A stretch of DNA of 64,000 bases from Bacillota bacterium. Its GTDB lineage: Bacteria > Bacillota > Bacilli > Paenibacillales > NBRC-103111. The notes below the pieces were generated by a model, which had not been told where the DNA came from, did no database searches, and was given only the letters and a program-made list of their open reading frames with translations. The stretch is taken from assembly GCA_023386955.1 (NCBI GenBank), contig JAEWIS010000061.1:62001-126000 (forward strand), in the 5' to 3' direction. Shown in pieces: positions 45,267-53,275 of the stretch; positions within the stretch are counted from its first letter, which is position 1; every line of letters starts with the position of its first letter. The translations under genes and the position numbers were made by a program.

Positions 45267-46233
45267 GTATGCAATCCTGCTATCGTTGTTATTATTGGCC
45301 CAGCTTCTATTGCCGGGATGCAAGGCTTCCTCTCCTTCCCCTGTGACGTCCTCCGGAGCATCAGCCATTCCCGTGCCAGAGGACGACGGGAATGCCGGTT
45401 TGCTTACCTTGGGCATCCTCTATCCGATGGCACATCCCTACTACGAGATGATTACCACACATATGGAGGAAAGCGCCAGACAGCACCGGGTCCGGTTGAT
45501 CGTCAAGGCGCCTGCGGAGCTGAATCTGGAGCAGCAGCTTCTGATGATGGAGAATATGATCCGGCAAAAGGTGGATGCCATCGCCATTAGCCCTATCGAC
45601 TCGGAGCAGCTTGCTCCCGTCATCGATAAGGCTGTCCAGCAGGGAATTCCGGTGATTTGCTTCGAAGCCGACGTCCCCTTAAGCAAGCGGGCAAGCTATA
45701 TCGGTTCGGATGCTTACCAGGAGGGCCGGCTGATGGGCGAAATGATCAACAGGCAGCTGAAAGGCAAGGGAATGATCATGATCCAGGGTGGCCTGGAGCA
45801 TTCCGTCCGGGAGCAAACCCGGCTGGACGGGATGCTGGCCTTTCTCAAGGCAAACACCAAGGTTCAAATTCTGGAGGTTCGTTACCATAACGGGCAAAGC
45901 GAGCTTGCCCTGGCGGAGCTGGAGACTATGATCGATGACCACCCCCACTTTGATGCGCTGGTTACCTTGGACATTATCTCCAGCTCTACATCCATCCTGG
46001 TATGGAAGGCCCAGGGTCTGAAGCGTTTCGCCTTCTCCTACGGCTTGACGCCTGAGGTAAAGGAAGCCCTGATTAACGGGCAAATTCATGCTGTCATATC
46101 GGAGAATGAGGAGCAGCTTGGGGAACGGATCATCGCCACTCTTTTGCAGGCCGCTGCGGGAACTGCCATTCCGGACTGGATCAATTCCCGTTTTCAGGAG
46201 GTCACCGGGCAGGACCTGGACGGTTCAACCTAA
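45256..46233 (+). CDS. Sugar-binding lipoprotein, likely receptor of the two-component system
   Basis: The 325-residue lipoprotein starts at GTG with AAAGGAG upstream, overlapping the regulator gene by 11 bases. Its lipobox LPGC is near residue 22, followed by a type I periplasmic-binding fold (LGILYPMAHPYYEMITTHME, AISPIDSEQLAPVIDKA, YIGSDAYQEGRLMGEMI). It is distinct from the two YtfQ-like proteins. Its position as the third gene of the kinase-regulator operon suggests that it presents bound sugar to the kinase, like the XylFII-LytS arrangement in clostridia. Its last four bases overlap the convergent permease gene. Confidence 0.85.
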   Translation: MNGKYAILLSLLLLAQLLLPGCKASSPSPVTSSGASAIPVPEDDGNAGLLTLGILYPMAHPYYEMITTHMEESARQHRVRLIVKAPAELNLEQQLLMMENMIRQKVDAIAISPIDSEQLAPVIDKAVQQGIPVICFEADVPLSKRASYIGSDAYQEGRLMGEMINRQLKGKGMIMIQGGLEHSVREQTRLDGMLAFLKANTKVQILEVRYHNGQSELALAELETMIDDHPHFDALVTLDIISSSTSILVWKAQGLKRFAFSYGLTPEVKEALINGQIHAVISENEEQLGERIIATLLQAAAGTAIPDWINSRFQEVTGQDLDGST

Positions 46234-47189
46234 TGCTCCGCCCATTTGCGCTCGCTCAGCACCTTCTGAAGCAGAATGAACAAAAACAGCAGAATCCCGA
46301 TGACAATTTTGGTCCACCAGGAGCTGAGCGTCCCCTCGAAGCTGATAATCGTTTGGATGACACCTTGAATCATCACTCCGAAGAAGGTTCCCGCAATATA
46401 CCCGACACCGCCGGTGAGAAGCGTCCCCCCAATGACAACCGCCGCGATGGCATCCAGCTCCATGCCCATGGCATGTAACCCGTAGCCGGACAGCATGTAG
46501 AAGGTAAACACCACCCCGGCCAGCGCGGAGCAGAAGCCGCTGAACATGTACACCCTAAGCTTGGTGCGGCCAACGGGCAACCCCATGAGCAATGCGGATT
46601 GCTCACTGCCCCCCAGGGCATAAGCGTTGCGCCCGAAGCGCGTATAATGGGCCAGGTAGATGCCAACCGCAACTACCGCAAGAGCAATCAGCACACTGAT
46701 GGAGATGAAATTCCCTCCCGGCAGACGGAGCTTGGTTTGGGCTGCCGTCCGGTAGAAGGCGTGATCGATGGTAATCGTATTAATGCTGATGATATAACAC
46801 AGCCCTCTGGCCAGAAACATGCCGGCTAAGGTGACAATGAAGGGCTGGATTTTGAAGTAATGAATCACTGCCCCCATCCCCCAGCCAAACAATGCGCCTG
46901 TTGCCAGCACCAGAGGGATCACCACCATAGGGGGCCAGCCGTGATTGACCAGCACAGCGGAAATCATAGTGGTTAATGCAATCATAGAGCCGACAGAGAG
47001 GTCGATTCCGCCCGTAATAATCACAAAGGTCATGCCCACTGCTGTGATGAGAAGAAAGGCATTGTCAATCAATAGATTCATTAGCACCTGGATGCTGAAG
47101 AACCCGGTGTACCGGAAGGAACCGACAGCGAATATAAGTGAAAATAAACCTACCGTTACCACTATTGGAAGATACTTCTTTTTAACCAT
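46230..47189 (-). CDS. yjfF: Sugar ABC transporter permease, YjfF type
   Basis: The 319-residue permease of the BPD_transp_2 (ribose/galactofuranose) family has about eight to ten spans. Family marks are TGGIDLSVGSMIALTTM near 58-74 and AVVIGGTLLTGGVGYIAGTFFG near 247-268. It is last in the ytfQ-ytfR-ytfT-yjfF order and overlaps ytfT by 8 bases. With YtfT it forms the membrane channel for a sugar such as galactofuranose. Confidence 0.9.
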   Translation of the reverse strand: MVKKKYLPIVVTVGLFSLIFAVGSFRYTGFFSIQVLMNLLIDNAFLLITAVGMTFVIITGGIDLSVGSMIALTTMISAVLVNHGWPPMVVIPLVLATGALFGWGMGAVIHYFKIQPFIVTLAGMFLARGLCYIISINTITIDHAFYRTAAQTKLRLPGGNFISISVLIALAVVAVGIYLAHYTRFGRNAYALGGSEQSALLMGLPVGRTKLRVYMFSGFCSALAGVVFTFYMLSGYGLHAMGMELDAIAAVVIGGTLLTGGVGYIAGTFFGVMIQGVIQTIISFEGTLSSWWTKIVIGILLFLFILLQKVLSERKWAEH

Positions 47190-48210
47190 GCTGCTTCACC
47201 TCCCGTTCAGCCGGATAATGCCTTGACCTCCAGCGGGCAACGAGGGTTAGCCGGAAGGTTTCCGATTGGATGAGACAAACAATGAGGACAACCAAAGCTT
47301 TGACAACCAGCGTAATCTCAGGAGGAACCCCGATCATGTAAATCGTCGTGGTTAAGGTTTGGATAATCAGCGCACCGACCAAGGTTCCAGCCAAATAGAA
47401 GCGTCCCCCGTTCAGAGAGGTGCCGCCGATCACTACCGCCAGAATCGCATCCAGCTCATACCACAGACCCGCGTTATTGCCGTCTGCGCTGGAAACGTTG
47501 GAGCTGAGAATTAAGCCGGCAATGCCAGCACATAAGCCGCAGAACATGTAGACGGCCAGCAGCACGGTTCTGGAACGGATACCCGCGAGCCGGCTGGCCA
47601 CGGGCTTACATCCCACCGACTCGATGAACAAACCAAGGGCTGTTCTGCGGGTGAACATTGAAGCCGCCAGGAATACAGTCACAACAATAAAGATGGAAAA
47701 CGGCAGCGTCGCCAATGAGCCCGCACCGATATACTTGTAGGGATTGTTGGAGATGGTAATAATCTGTCCGCTGGTAATCAGCTGGGCGATGCCGCGTCCG
47801 GCCACCATCAGAATCAGAGTGGCGATAATTGGCTGCATGCCTACCGCCGCAACCAAAAATCCGTTCCATAAACCCAGCACAACAGCCAGGACCAAGGCCA
47901 GAACAACCGCCGCCAGCATAAGGCTGAACGGGCTTCTCTCTCCCCCGTTGCTGATGGACAGACAGGCGATAGCCCCAGAGATGGCCACGATGGAGCCCAC
48001 AGACAAATCAATACCGGAGGTGGCGATGACCAGAGTCATTCCGATGGAAACAATAATCAGCGGGGAGCCAAAATTGAGAATATCAATTAGACTGCCGTAT
48101 AGATGCCCTTCTTTCATTTGAATGGAGAAAAAGTCAGGGGAATAAATCAGATTAAATAGCAGAAGCGTCCCTAATACCACGAATGGCCAAAACAAATGAT
48201 GCTTATGCAT
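47182..48210 (-). CDS. ytfT: Sugar ABC transporter permease, YtfT type
   Basis: The 342-residue permease is of the same family, with TSGIDLSVGSIVAISGAIAC near 64-83 and AVVIGGTSLNGGRFYLAGTL near 263-282. It overlaps the ATPase gene upstream by 8 bases and yjfF downstream by 8 bases, showing one tightly packed operon. Confidence 0.9.
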   Translation of the reverse strand: MHKHHLFWPFVVLGTLLLFNLIYSPDFFSIQMKEGHLYGSLIDILNFGSPLIIVSIGMTLVIATSGIDLSVGSIVAISGAIACLSISNGGERSPFSLMLAAVVLALVLAVVLGLWNGFLVAAVGMQPIIATLILMVAGRGIAQLITSGQIITISNNPYKYIGAGSLATLPFSIFIVVTVFLAASMFTRRTALGLFIESVGCKPVASRLAGIRSRTVLLAVYMFCGLCAGIAGLILSSNVSSADGNNAGLWYELDAILAVVIGGTSLNGGRFYLAGTLVGALIIQTLTTTIYMIGVPPEITLVVKALVVLIVCLIQSETFRLTLVARWRSRHYPAEREVKQHG

Positions 48211-49723
48211 TCTGGTTCCCTCCCGCTATGGCCTTCATCACATTGTGCTGGCTCATCTCGGAGCCCGTAATCTCTTTGACCATGTGACGGTCACGCAGTA
48301 CGATGATTTTCTCACTTACCCGGAGGACCTCCTCTAATTCGGAGGAGATAAACAGGACGGACATCCCATTCTGGGCAAGGGTGATAACCAGCTTCTGTAT
48401 CTCCGCCTTGGCTCCAATATCAATGCCTCGGGTGGGTTCATCCAGGATCAAAAGACCGGGCCGGGTCAGCAGCCACCGGGCCAGCAGCACCTTTTGCTGG
48501 TTGCCGCCGCTCAGATTCTTGATCAGCTGCTCGGGATTGGGGGGATTAATGTTCAGAGCCTGAATATATTCATCTGCGATCTCAACCTGCCGTATCCGAT
48601 TGATTTTCTTGAACCAGCCTTGGGATGCCTGGAGTGCCAGGATGATGTTCTCCCGAATGGTAAGCTCATCAATAATCCCTTCCGCTTTCCGGTTTTCCGG
48701 ACAAAAGGCGATGGAATGGTCGATGGCTTGTCTGGGTGTATTCAGCACTGTTTTTGCTCCCTTAATCTGTATCTCCCCGGAATCTGCCTTGTCCGCTGCG
48801 AAGAGGAGTCTGGCCAGCTCTGTTCTTCCCGACCCCAACAGGCCTGCAAGGCCTACCACCTCTCCCTGATGAATCGTAAGCTCCACCGGTTCGATAGCGC
48901 CCTTCCTGCCCAGATTCACCGCATGCAGTAAAACCTCAGACCGGCTTTGAACCGACTCCGGAGCCTTGGGCAGCTCCTCCAGCAGCTTCATATCCTTTCC
49001 GATCATCTTCGACACCAGATCTATCCGGGGCAGCTCCTTGGCCAGGTGCTCCCCTATTAATTCTCCGTTCCGAAGAATGGTTATCCGATCCGAAATTTCA
49101 TATACCTGGTCCAAAAAGTGGGTCACGAACAGAATTGCCAGCCCTTCATTCTTCAGGCGAGTCATAACAGAAAAAAGCTGCACGACCTCCCCCCGGTCGA
49201 GACTGGAGGTAGGTTCATCCAGAATGAGCACCTTGGCGGAGATACTGACGGCTCTGGCAATGGCAATCAGCTGCTGCACGGCCACAGAATAATGCTCCAG
49301 CGGCTGGGTAACATCGATCTCCAGATTTAACCGTTTCTTCAGCAGCTGCTCCGCATTGCGGTTCATGTCCTTCCATAGAATGCGGCCCCAGCGGCGCGGT
49401 TCACGCCCGATATAGATATTCTCCGCAACGGACAAATTGGGGCACAGGTTAATCTCCTGATACACCGTACTGATCCCCGCCTCCTGCGCATCATGCGGAC
49501 TGGAGATTCGGATGGGCGTGGAGTCCAGCTCCACTGTACCCTGATCAATGGAATATACCCCTGTCAGCACCTTGATTAACGTGGACTTACCTGCGCCATT
49601 CTCTCCCATCAGCGCATGAACCTCTCCGGCAAACAGCCGGAAGTCCACACCGGTAAGCGCCTTAACACCGGGAAATTCCTTATGAATCCCTTTCATGCTC
49701 AGCAATGGCTGCTGCTCCTTCAT
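48203..49723 (-). CDS. ytfR: Sugar ABC transporter ATPase with two nucleotide-binding domains, YtfR type
   Basis: The 506-residue ATPase has two ABC modules. The first has Walker A GENGAGKSTLIKVLTG near 37-52 and LDEPTSSLD. The second has GLLGSGRTEL, signature NLSGGNQQKV near 405 and Walker B LILDEPTRGID. Double-domain ATPases of this type energise ribose and galactofuranose importers. An intercistronic hairpin separates it from the receptor gene upstream, which probably lowers its output. Confidence 0.93.
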   Translation of the reverse strand: MKEQQPLLSMKGIHKEFPGVKALTGVDFRLFAGEVHALMGENGAGKSTLIKVLTGVYSIDQGTVELDSTPIRISSPHDAQEAGISTVYQEINLCPNLSVAENIYIGREPRRWGRILWKDMNRNAEQLLKKRLNLEIDVTQPLEHYSVAVQQLIAIARAVSISAKVLILDEPTSSLDRGEVVQLFSVMTRLKNEGLAILFVTHFLDQVYEISDRITILRNGELIGEHLAKELPRIDLVSKMIGKDMKLLEELPKAPESVQSRSEVLLHAVNLGRKGAIEPVELTIHQGEVVGLAGLLGSGRTELARLLFAADKADSGEIQIKGAKTVLNTPRQAIDHSIAFCPENRKAEGIIDELTIRENIILALQASQGWFKKINRIRQVEIADEYIQALNINPPNPEQLIKNLSGGNQQKVLLARWLLTRPGLLILDEPTRGIDIGAKAEIQKLVITLAQNGMSVLFISSELEEVLRVSEKIIVLRDRHMVKEITGSEMSQHNVMKAIAGGNQNA

Positions 49724-49743
49724 GTCCCTCTGTTCCTCCTCCC

Positions 49744-49795
49744 AAAAAAATCAGGCCGCCTATACGCTTGCCCAATTGTACAGAACGGCCCGATA
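49744..49795 (-). terminator. Hairpin between ytfQ and ytfR
   Basis: On the minus strand ATCGGGCCG pairs with CGGCCTGAT and is followed by TTTTTTT. Placed after the receptor gene, it would let more receptor than ATPase be made. Confidence 0.75.
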
Positions 49796-49810
49796 TTGGT
49801 TTAGCACCAC

Positions 49811-50845
49811 TTAATACTGGCGGTTAGGCAGCTCGCGTTTGGCATCCTCGGAGGTAAATACCCCTTCCTTGGTCACAATGCGCTTGGTCACTTCCTTGCC
49901 GTCCACCACATCCTTCACAGCCTGCATCAGCTGCGGTCCCAGAAGCGGGTTGCACTCCACAATGAAGTTGATCTTCCCTTCACTGGCTGCGACAAAACCA
50001 TCCTTCACGCCGTCAACCGAGATAATGATAATATCCTTCCCCGGCTTCAAGCCTGCTGCTTCAATGGCCTGGATAGCGCCCAATGCCATGTCGTCATTGT
50101 GGGCATAGAGCACATCAATTTTCTTTTGGGCCTTCAGGAAAGCCTGCATGACTTCCTTGCCCTTGGCCCGGGTGAAGTCCCCGGTTTGGGAGGCGATGAT
50201 CTTCAAATTGGGATTGGATTTGATGATCTCCTCAAACCCGGCCTTGCGGTCATTGGCCGGCGCCGAGCCGGTTGTGCCCTGCAGCTCCACAATGTTAACC
50301 TGCTCCTTGGCATCCTTATAGGTGTCCACCAGCCACTTGCCTGCACGGCGGCCCTCCTCTACAAAGTCGGAGCCGATGAAGGTTTTGTACAGAGAGGTGT
50401 CCTTGGAATCCACCGCCCGGTCAGTCAGAATGACGGGAATGCCGGCATCCTTGGCTTCCTTCAGTACCGTGTCCCAGCCGGATTCCACAACCGGAGAGAA
50501 GGCAATCACATCCACCTTCTGTTGGATGTAGTTGCGGATCGCTTTGATCTGGTTTTCCTGTTTTTGCTGGGCGTCGGAGAATTTCAGGTCAAAGCCGGCA
50601 TCCTTGGCCGCATCCTGAACCGACTTGGAGTTCGCCGTTCTCCAGCCGCTTTCTGCTCCTACCTGGGAAAAGCCCAGTGTAATTTTCTTGCCTGCGGCCG
50701 GCGCTTTGGTCGCTGCTGCAGCTTGTGTCGGTGCAGCTGAGGACTCGCCAGCGTTAGCCGGTTTGCTGTCTGAGCTGCCGCATGCCGCCGATAATAACAT
50801 AAGCACCGAAGCCATAAAAAGCCCTGCTGCCTTGATGGGTTTCAT
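49811..50845 (-). CDS. ytfQ: Galactofuranose-type sugar-binding lipoprotein
   Basis: The 344-residue lipoprotein has lipobox LSAAC near residue 22, an Ala/Thr-rich linker and the YtfQ fold (TLGFSQVGAESGWRTANSKS, FSPVVESGWDTVL, VLYAHNDDMALGAIQAI, IVECNPLLGPQLMQAV). It is first in the transporter operon with a GGGAGG ribosome site. It captures a sugar, by homology galactofuranose or a related one, for YtfRT-YjfF. A paralogue lies at 40650-41681. Confidence 0.92.
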   Translation of the reverse strand: MKPIKAAGLFMASVLMLLSAACGSSDSKPANAGESSAAPTQAAAATKAPAAGKKITLGFSQVGAESGWRTANSKSVQDAAKDAGFDLKFSDAQQKQENQIKAIRNYIQQKVDVIAFSPVVESGWDTVLKEAKDAGIPVILTDRAVDSKDTSLYKTFIGSDFVEEGRRAGKWLVDTYKDAKEQVNIVELQGTTGSAPANDRKAGFEEIIKSNPNLKIIASQTGDFTRAKGKEVMQAFLKAQKKIDVLYAHNDDMALGAIQAIEAAGLKPGKDIIIISVDGVKDGFVAASEGKINFIVECNPLLGPQLMQAVKDVVDGKEVTKRIVTKEGVFTSEDAKRELPNRQY

Positions 50846-50870
50846 AGTGAGGATTACCTCCCTTTTGGAT

Positions 50871-50884
50871 CACCATATCTGGTG
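50871..50884. promoter_or_regulatory. Palindrome in the ytfQ leader
   Basis: CACCATATCTGGTG is a near-perfect inverted repeat just upstream of the ytfQ ribosome site. It could be an operator or a leader hairpin; nothing further supports either. Confidence 0.35.
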
Positions 50885-51025
50885 TAGCTTCATAATAAAC
50901 CGCTTTCATAGGCATGTATACGGAGTTTCATATCCGTTTTTTTGCAAATTCTTGATGGAGATGATGCAGCCGCTTCCAAGAAGTGCGGTTTTTTTGTTGG
51001 AAAGTTGGATTTTCTTGTGAGAGCT

Positions 51026-51212
51026 TCTAACGAACGTATAAGCCTCTATTTTCGCGAAAACAGCCCTTCCCAAAATCTAACGGCGGCCACAGCCGCTATT
51101 TCGGTAAAATGTTCCTCCGGGAGGCCTTTTTGAGCCCAATAGCGTCTCCTGCTTCCGTTAGATTTTGCAGGACCCCGATTTGGGGCAAATAGCGGCTCTC
51201 ACCGCCGTTAGA
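51026..51212. repeat. Intergenic inverted repeat module (TAACGG type), copy 3
   Basis: The 476 bases between ytfQ and map hold no gene. Forward units start TCTAACG at 51026 and 51077; reverse units end CGTTAGA at about 51162 and 51212. The spacing is again 50-51 bp. The arms at 51077-51102 and 51187-51212 are complementary at 22 of 26 positions (TCTAACGGCGG and AGCCGCTATTT blocks). The core differs from the other two modules, but the layout is the same. Confidence 0.8.
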
Positions 51213-51267
51213 AATATAGCCTGCGGAGCTCAGTATCACTAGGGGCTGTGTTTGCCCCCGCAAACGC

Positions 51268-51290
51268 AAAAAAGCCGCATTTCTGCGGCT
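51268..51290 (-). terminator. Terminator of the tetR-map operon
   Basis: On the minus strand AGCCGCAGAAATGCGGCT forms a tight hairpin followed by six T. Confidence 0.92.
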
Positions 51291-51321
51291 GTGCGGACTG
51301 TAATTTGTGTGTGGTGCGGGT

Positions 51322-52071
51322 TTACTTTTGCTCCGTTAAAATAATCGGGCCCTCTGCCGTTACCGCGATGGTATGCTCGTACTGTGCGGATAACGAACCG
51401 TCTACGGTTCGGGCGGTCCATCCGTCGGCATCCACCTTCATGGCTGCTTTCCCCGCATTCAGCATGGGCTCGATGGTGAACACCATGCCTTCCTTCAGCC
51501 GGAAGCCTTTGCCCGGGTACCCCACATGGGGATAACTCGGCTCCTCATGCATCGCCCTTCCGACTCCATGGCCAAGCAGATCGCGCACCACGGAGAAGCC
51601 GTTTTGCTCGGCATGGGATTGAACCGCATGCATCACATCGCCGATCCGGTTTCCGGGAACCGCTTTTTCGATACCCCGATACAAACATTCCTTGGTCACC
51701 CGCATCAGCTTACGGGCTTCCTCCGATATCTCACCTACCGCATAACACCATGCCGAATCGCCGATCCACCCGTCCGCCTCCGCGACGATGTCAATTTTGA
51801 CAATATCACCCTCCTGCAGAGGCTTCCGGTTGGGAAACCCGTGGGCAATCACATCGTTGACTGATGCGCAGGTGGCAAACGGATAGCCGTTATAACCAAC
51901 GGTATACGCCCGGGCGTTATGTTCCTTCAGGAACCGCACGGCAAATGACTCGATCTCGTGGGTCGTAATCCCAGGCCGGATCATCCCGGCAATCGCCTGA
52001 TGGAACGCTGCAACGATGCCGCCCGCTTTTTTCATATCCTCAATCTCTGCTTTTGATTTCAGGATAACCAT
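51322..52071 (-). CDS. map: Methionine aminopeptidase, type I
   Basis: The 249-residue cytoplasmic metalloenzyme removes the initiator Met from nascent proteins. Metal ligands lie in VKIDIVAEADGWIGDSAW (two Asp near 93 and 104), GHGVGRAMHEEP (His near 167), FTIEPML (Glu near 200) and AQYEHTIAV (Glu near 231). It overlaps the end of the TetR gene by 13 bases, an unusual partner for map. Because map is usually in the ribosomal-protein cluster, this is probably an additional copy under separate control. Confidence 0.95.
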   Translation of the reverse strand: MVILKSKAEIEDMKKAGGIVAAFHQAIAGMIRPGITTHEIESFAVRFLKEHNARAYTVGYNGYPFATCASVNDVIAHGFPNRKPLQEGDIVKIDIVAEADGWIGDSAWCYAVGEISEEARKLMRVTKECLYRGIEKAVPGNRIGDVMHAVQSHAEQNGFSVVRDLLGHGVGRAMHEEPSYPHVGYPGKGFRLKEGMVFTIEPMLNAGKAAMKVDADGWTARTVDGSLSAQYEHTIAVTAEGPIILTEQK

Positions 52072-52679
52072 TCAAAACTCCCCTTCTGCTGTATGCCTGA
52101 AAAAATCATACTGACGATGCCGTCCACATCCATCTCATGGCGCATATTGTGATGGATGTTCAAGGCGGCGCACCCAACTAATGAGCCAAATATCTGATTC
52201 GCAGTTTTCTCCGGCGACGCATCAGACCCGGCTCCCTCCAGGATCATTCCCGCAAACGGCAGGTAAATCCGTTCCTGGAAATTCTCAAACAGCTTGATGA
52301 ACCGGTTCCCCGGGAAGTGATGGAAATTGTCCGCAACCGTTTTGAGCAGAATAAATACGGAAGGATCCTGAATACATGCCTTCAGGAGCAGTCTGGAGAA
52401 GGACGCTGCGCGCTTCAACGAATTCCCCTCGCCCGTCAAGACGGGAGCAACGGCCTCCTCCGTTCGAGCCAGGGCATCCCACAGCAAATCCTCAAGAAGC
52501 ATGTGCTTATTCTTATAATAATGATACACCGTTCCGTAACCCAGCTCCGCCTTCACGGCAACATCCCGGATCTCCAGATGAATGCCCTTCTCCAAATAGA
52601 TGTCTGCCGCCGCTTGCATAATTTGGCTCATCCGCATTTCCCGGATGGCATCATTCTGTTCCTTGGTACGAGGTGACAT
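52059..52679 (-). CDS. TetR-family repressor
   Basis: The 206-residue regulator has the N-terminal TetR helix-turn-helix (IMQAAADIYLEKG, then IRDVAVKAELGYGTVYHYYKN, residues ~20-57) and a helical ligand domain. It is first in a two-gene operon with map, overlapping it by 13 bases. A promoter with an inverted repeat in its spacer lies just upstream, suggesting self-repression. The ligand is unknown. Confidence 0.92.
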   Translation of the reverse strand: MSPRTKEQNDAIREMRMSQIMQAAADIYLEKGIHLEIRDVAVKAELGYGTVYHYYKNKHMLLEDLLWDALARTEEAVAPVLTGEGNSLKRAASFSRLLLKACIQDPSVFILLKTVADNFHHFPGNRFIKLFENFQERIYLPFAGMILEGAGSDASPEKTANQIFGSLVGCAALNIHHNMRHEMDVDGIVSMIFSGIQQKGSFEWLS

Positions 52680-52722
52680 AGCTCCTCCTTTTTTAGACCT
52701 GCGGTAATGTCAATGTAAAAAC

Positions 52723-52751
52723 AATATACCTCATTTAAAGGTGAGGATCAA
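52723..52751 (-). promoter_or_regulatory. Promoter and likely operator of the tetR-map operon
   Basis: On the minus strand TTGATC (52751-52746) and TATATT (52728-52723) are 17 bases apart. CCTCA and TGAGG at 52729-52746 form an inverted repeat filling the spacer, a fitting TetR site. Confidence 0.7.
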
Positions 52752-52833
52752 GTACCGTGTACGGATGAAGTGGAAACCCGTTCCTCCACCCTGCGTATAA
52801 AGCCCATACTTTATAACTGAAGGAGCGTTTTTT

Positions 52834-53150
52834 ATGATCGGCATTATCGATATTCTACTGTTATCATGGGTGTTGCTCCGATTTACGGTCAAGCAGCCCT
52901 TGTCCGTACTGGGTTACAAACCTGTTGGCGTGCTTACAGCAATTTGCATTTGCTTTATTCCTTGGAGTCGCCGTTTGTGTGGTTGTCCAATGGACAGAGT
53001 CCACCATCACCTCCGCAGGTTGGGAACTAAACTCCGGTTACCGGTGGTCTGATTTTTTGAAGGCCGGCTGGTGGAGCTTGAAGTCCGTGTGGTATGAGGA
53101 GCTGCTCTTCCGGGGGGCACTGCTTGTGCTGCTGATCCGCTGCTGCCCGC
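52834..53150 (+). pseudogene. CPBP (CAAX) membrane protease remnant, frameshifted and truncated
   Basis: ATG at 52834 with AAGGAG upstream opens MIGIIDILLLSWVLLRF and continues to GYKPVG. The protein-like sequence then moves to another frame near 52930 (LQQFAFALFLGVAVCVVVQW) and reaches the CPBP active-site motif WYEELLFRG near 53100. It is cut shortly after, beside a minus-strand terminator, so the later conserved His motifs are absent. Both a frame change and loss of the C-terminus mark it as broken. Intact members act in prenyl-protein processing or bacteriocin immunity. Confidence 0.75.
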
Positions 53151-53154
53151 CAAT

Positions 53155-53177
53155 AAAAAAGCCCGCTATACGCGGGC
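53155..53177 (-). terminator. Terminator of the MoxR/transglutaminase operon
   Basis: On the minus strand GCCCGCGTATAGCGGGC forms a hairpin followed by TTTTTT. Confidence 0.9.
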
Positions 53178-53185
53178 CCATCGAT

Positions 53186-53275
53186 TCACAGATTATAGAA
53201 TAATAGCAGGGCGATCATCAGAATCCCTGTCCAAAAGGCCGCCAGCATCCATTTCCTGTTATCATGCTTTAACAT
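53186..53275 (-). CDS. 29-residue single-span membrane peptide
   Basis: A very short frame begins at ATG 53275, inside the last codons of the transglutaminase gene (14-base overlap), and ends at 53186. Its peptide is MLKHDNRKWMLAAFWTGIL followed by MIALLLFYNL: a basic N-terminus, then one hydrophobic span. AAGGAGGA stands about 10 bases before ATG, and the operon terminator follows within 10 bases of the stop. The ribosome site, the overlap and the membrane-like composition argue that it is a real gene. No homologue is known to me. Confidence 0.6.
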   Translation of the reverse strand: MLKHDNRKWMLAAFWTGILMIALLLFYNL

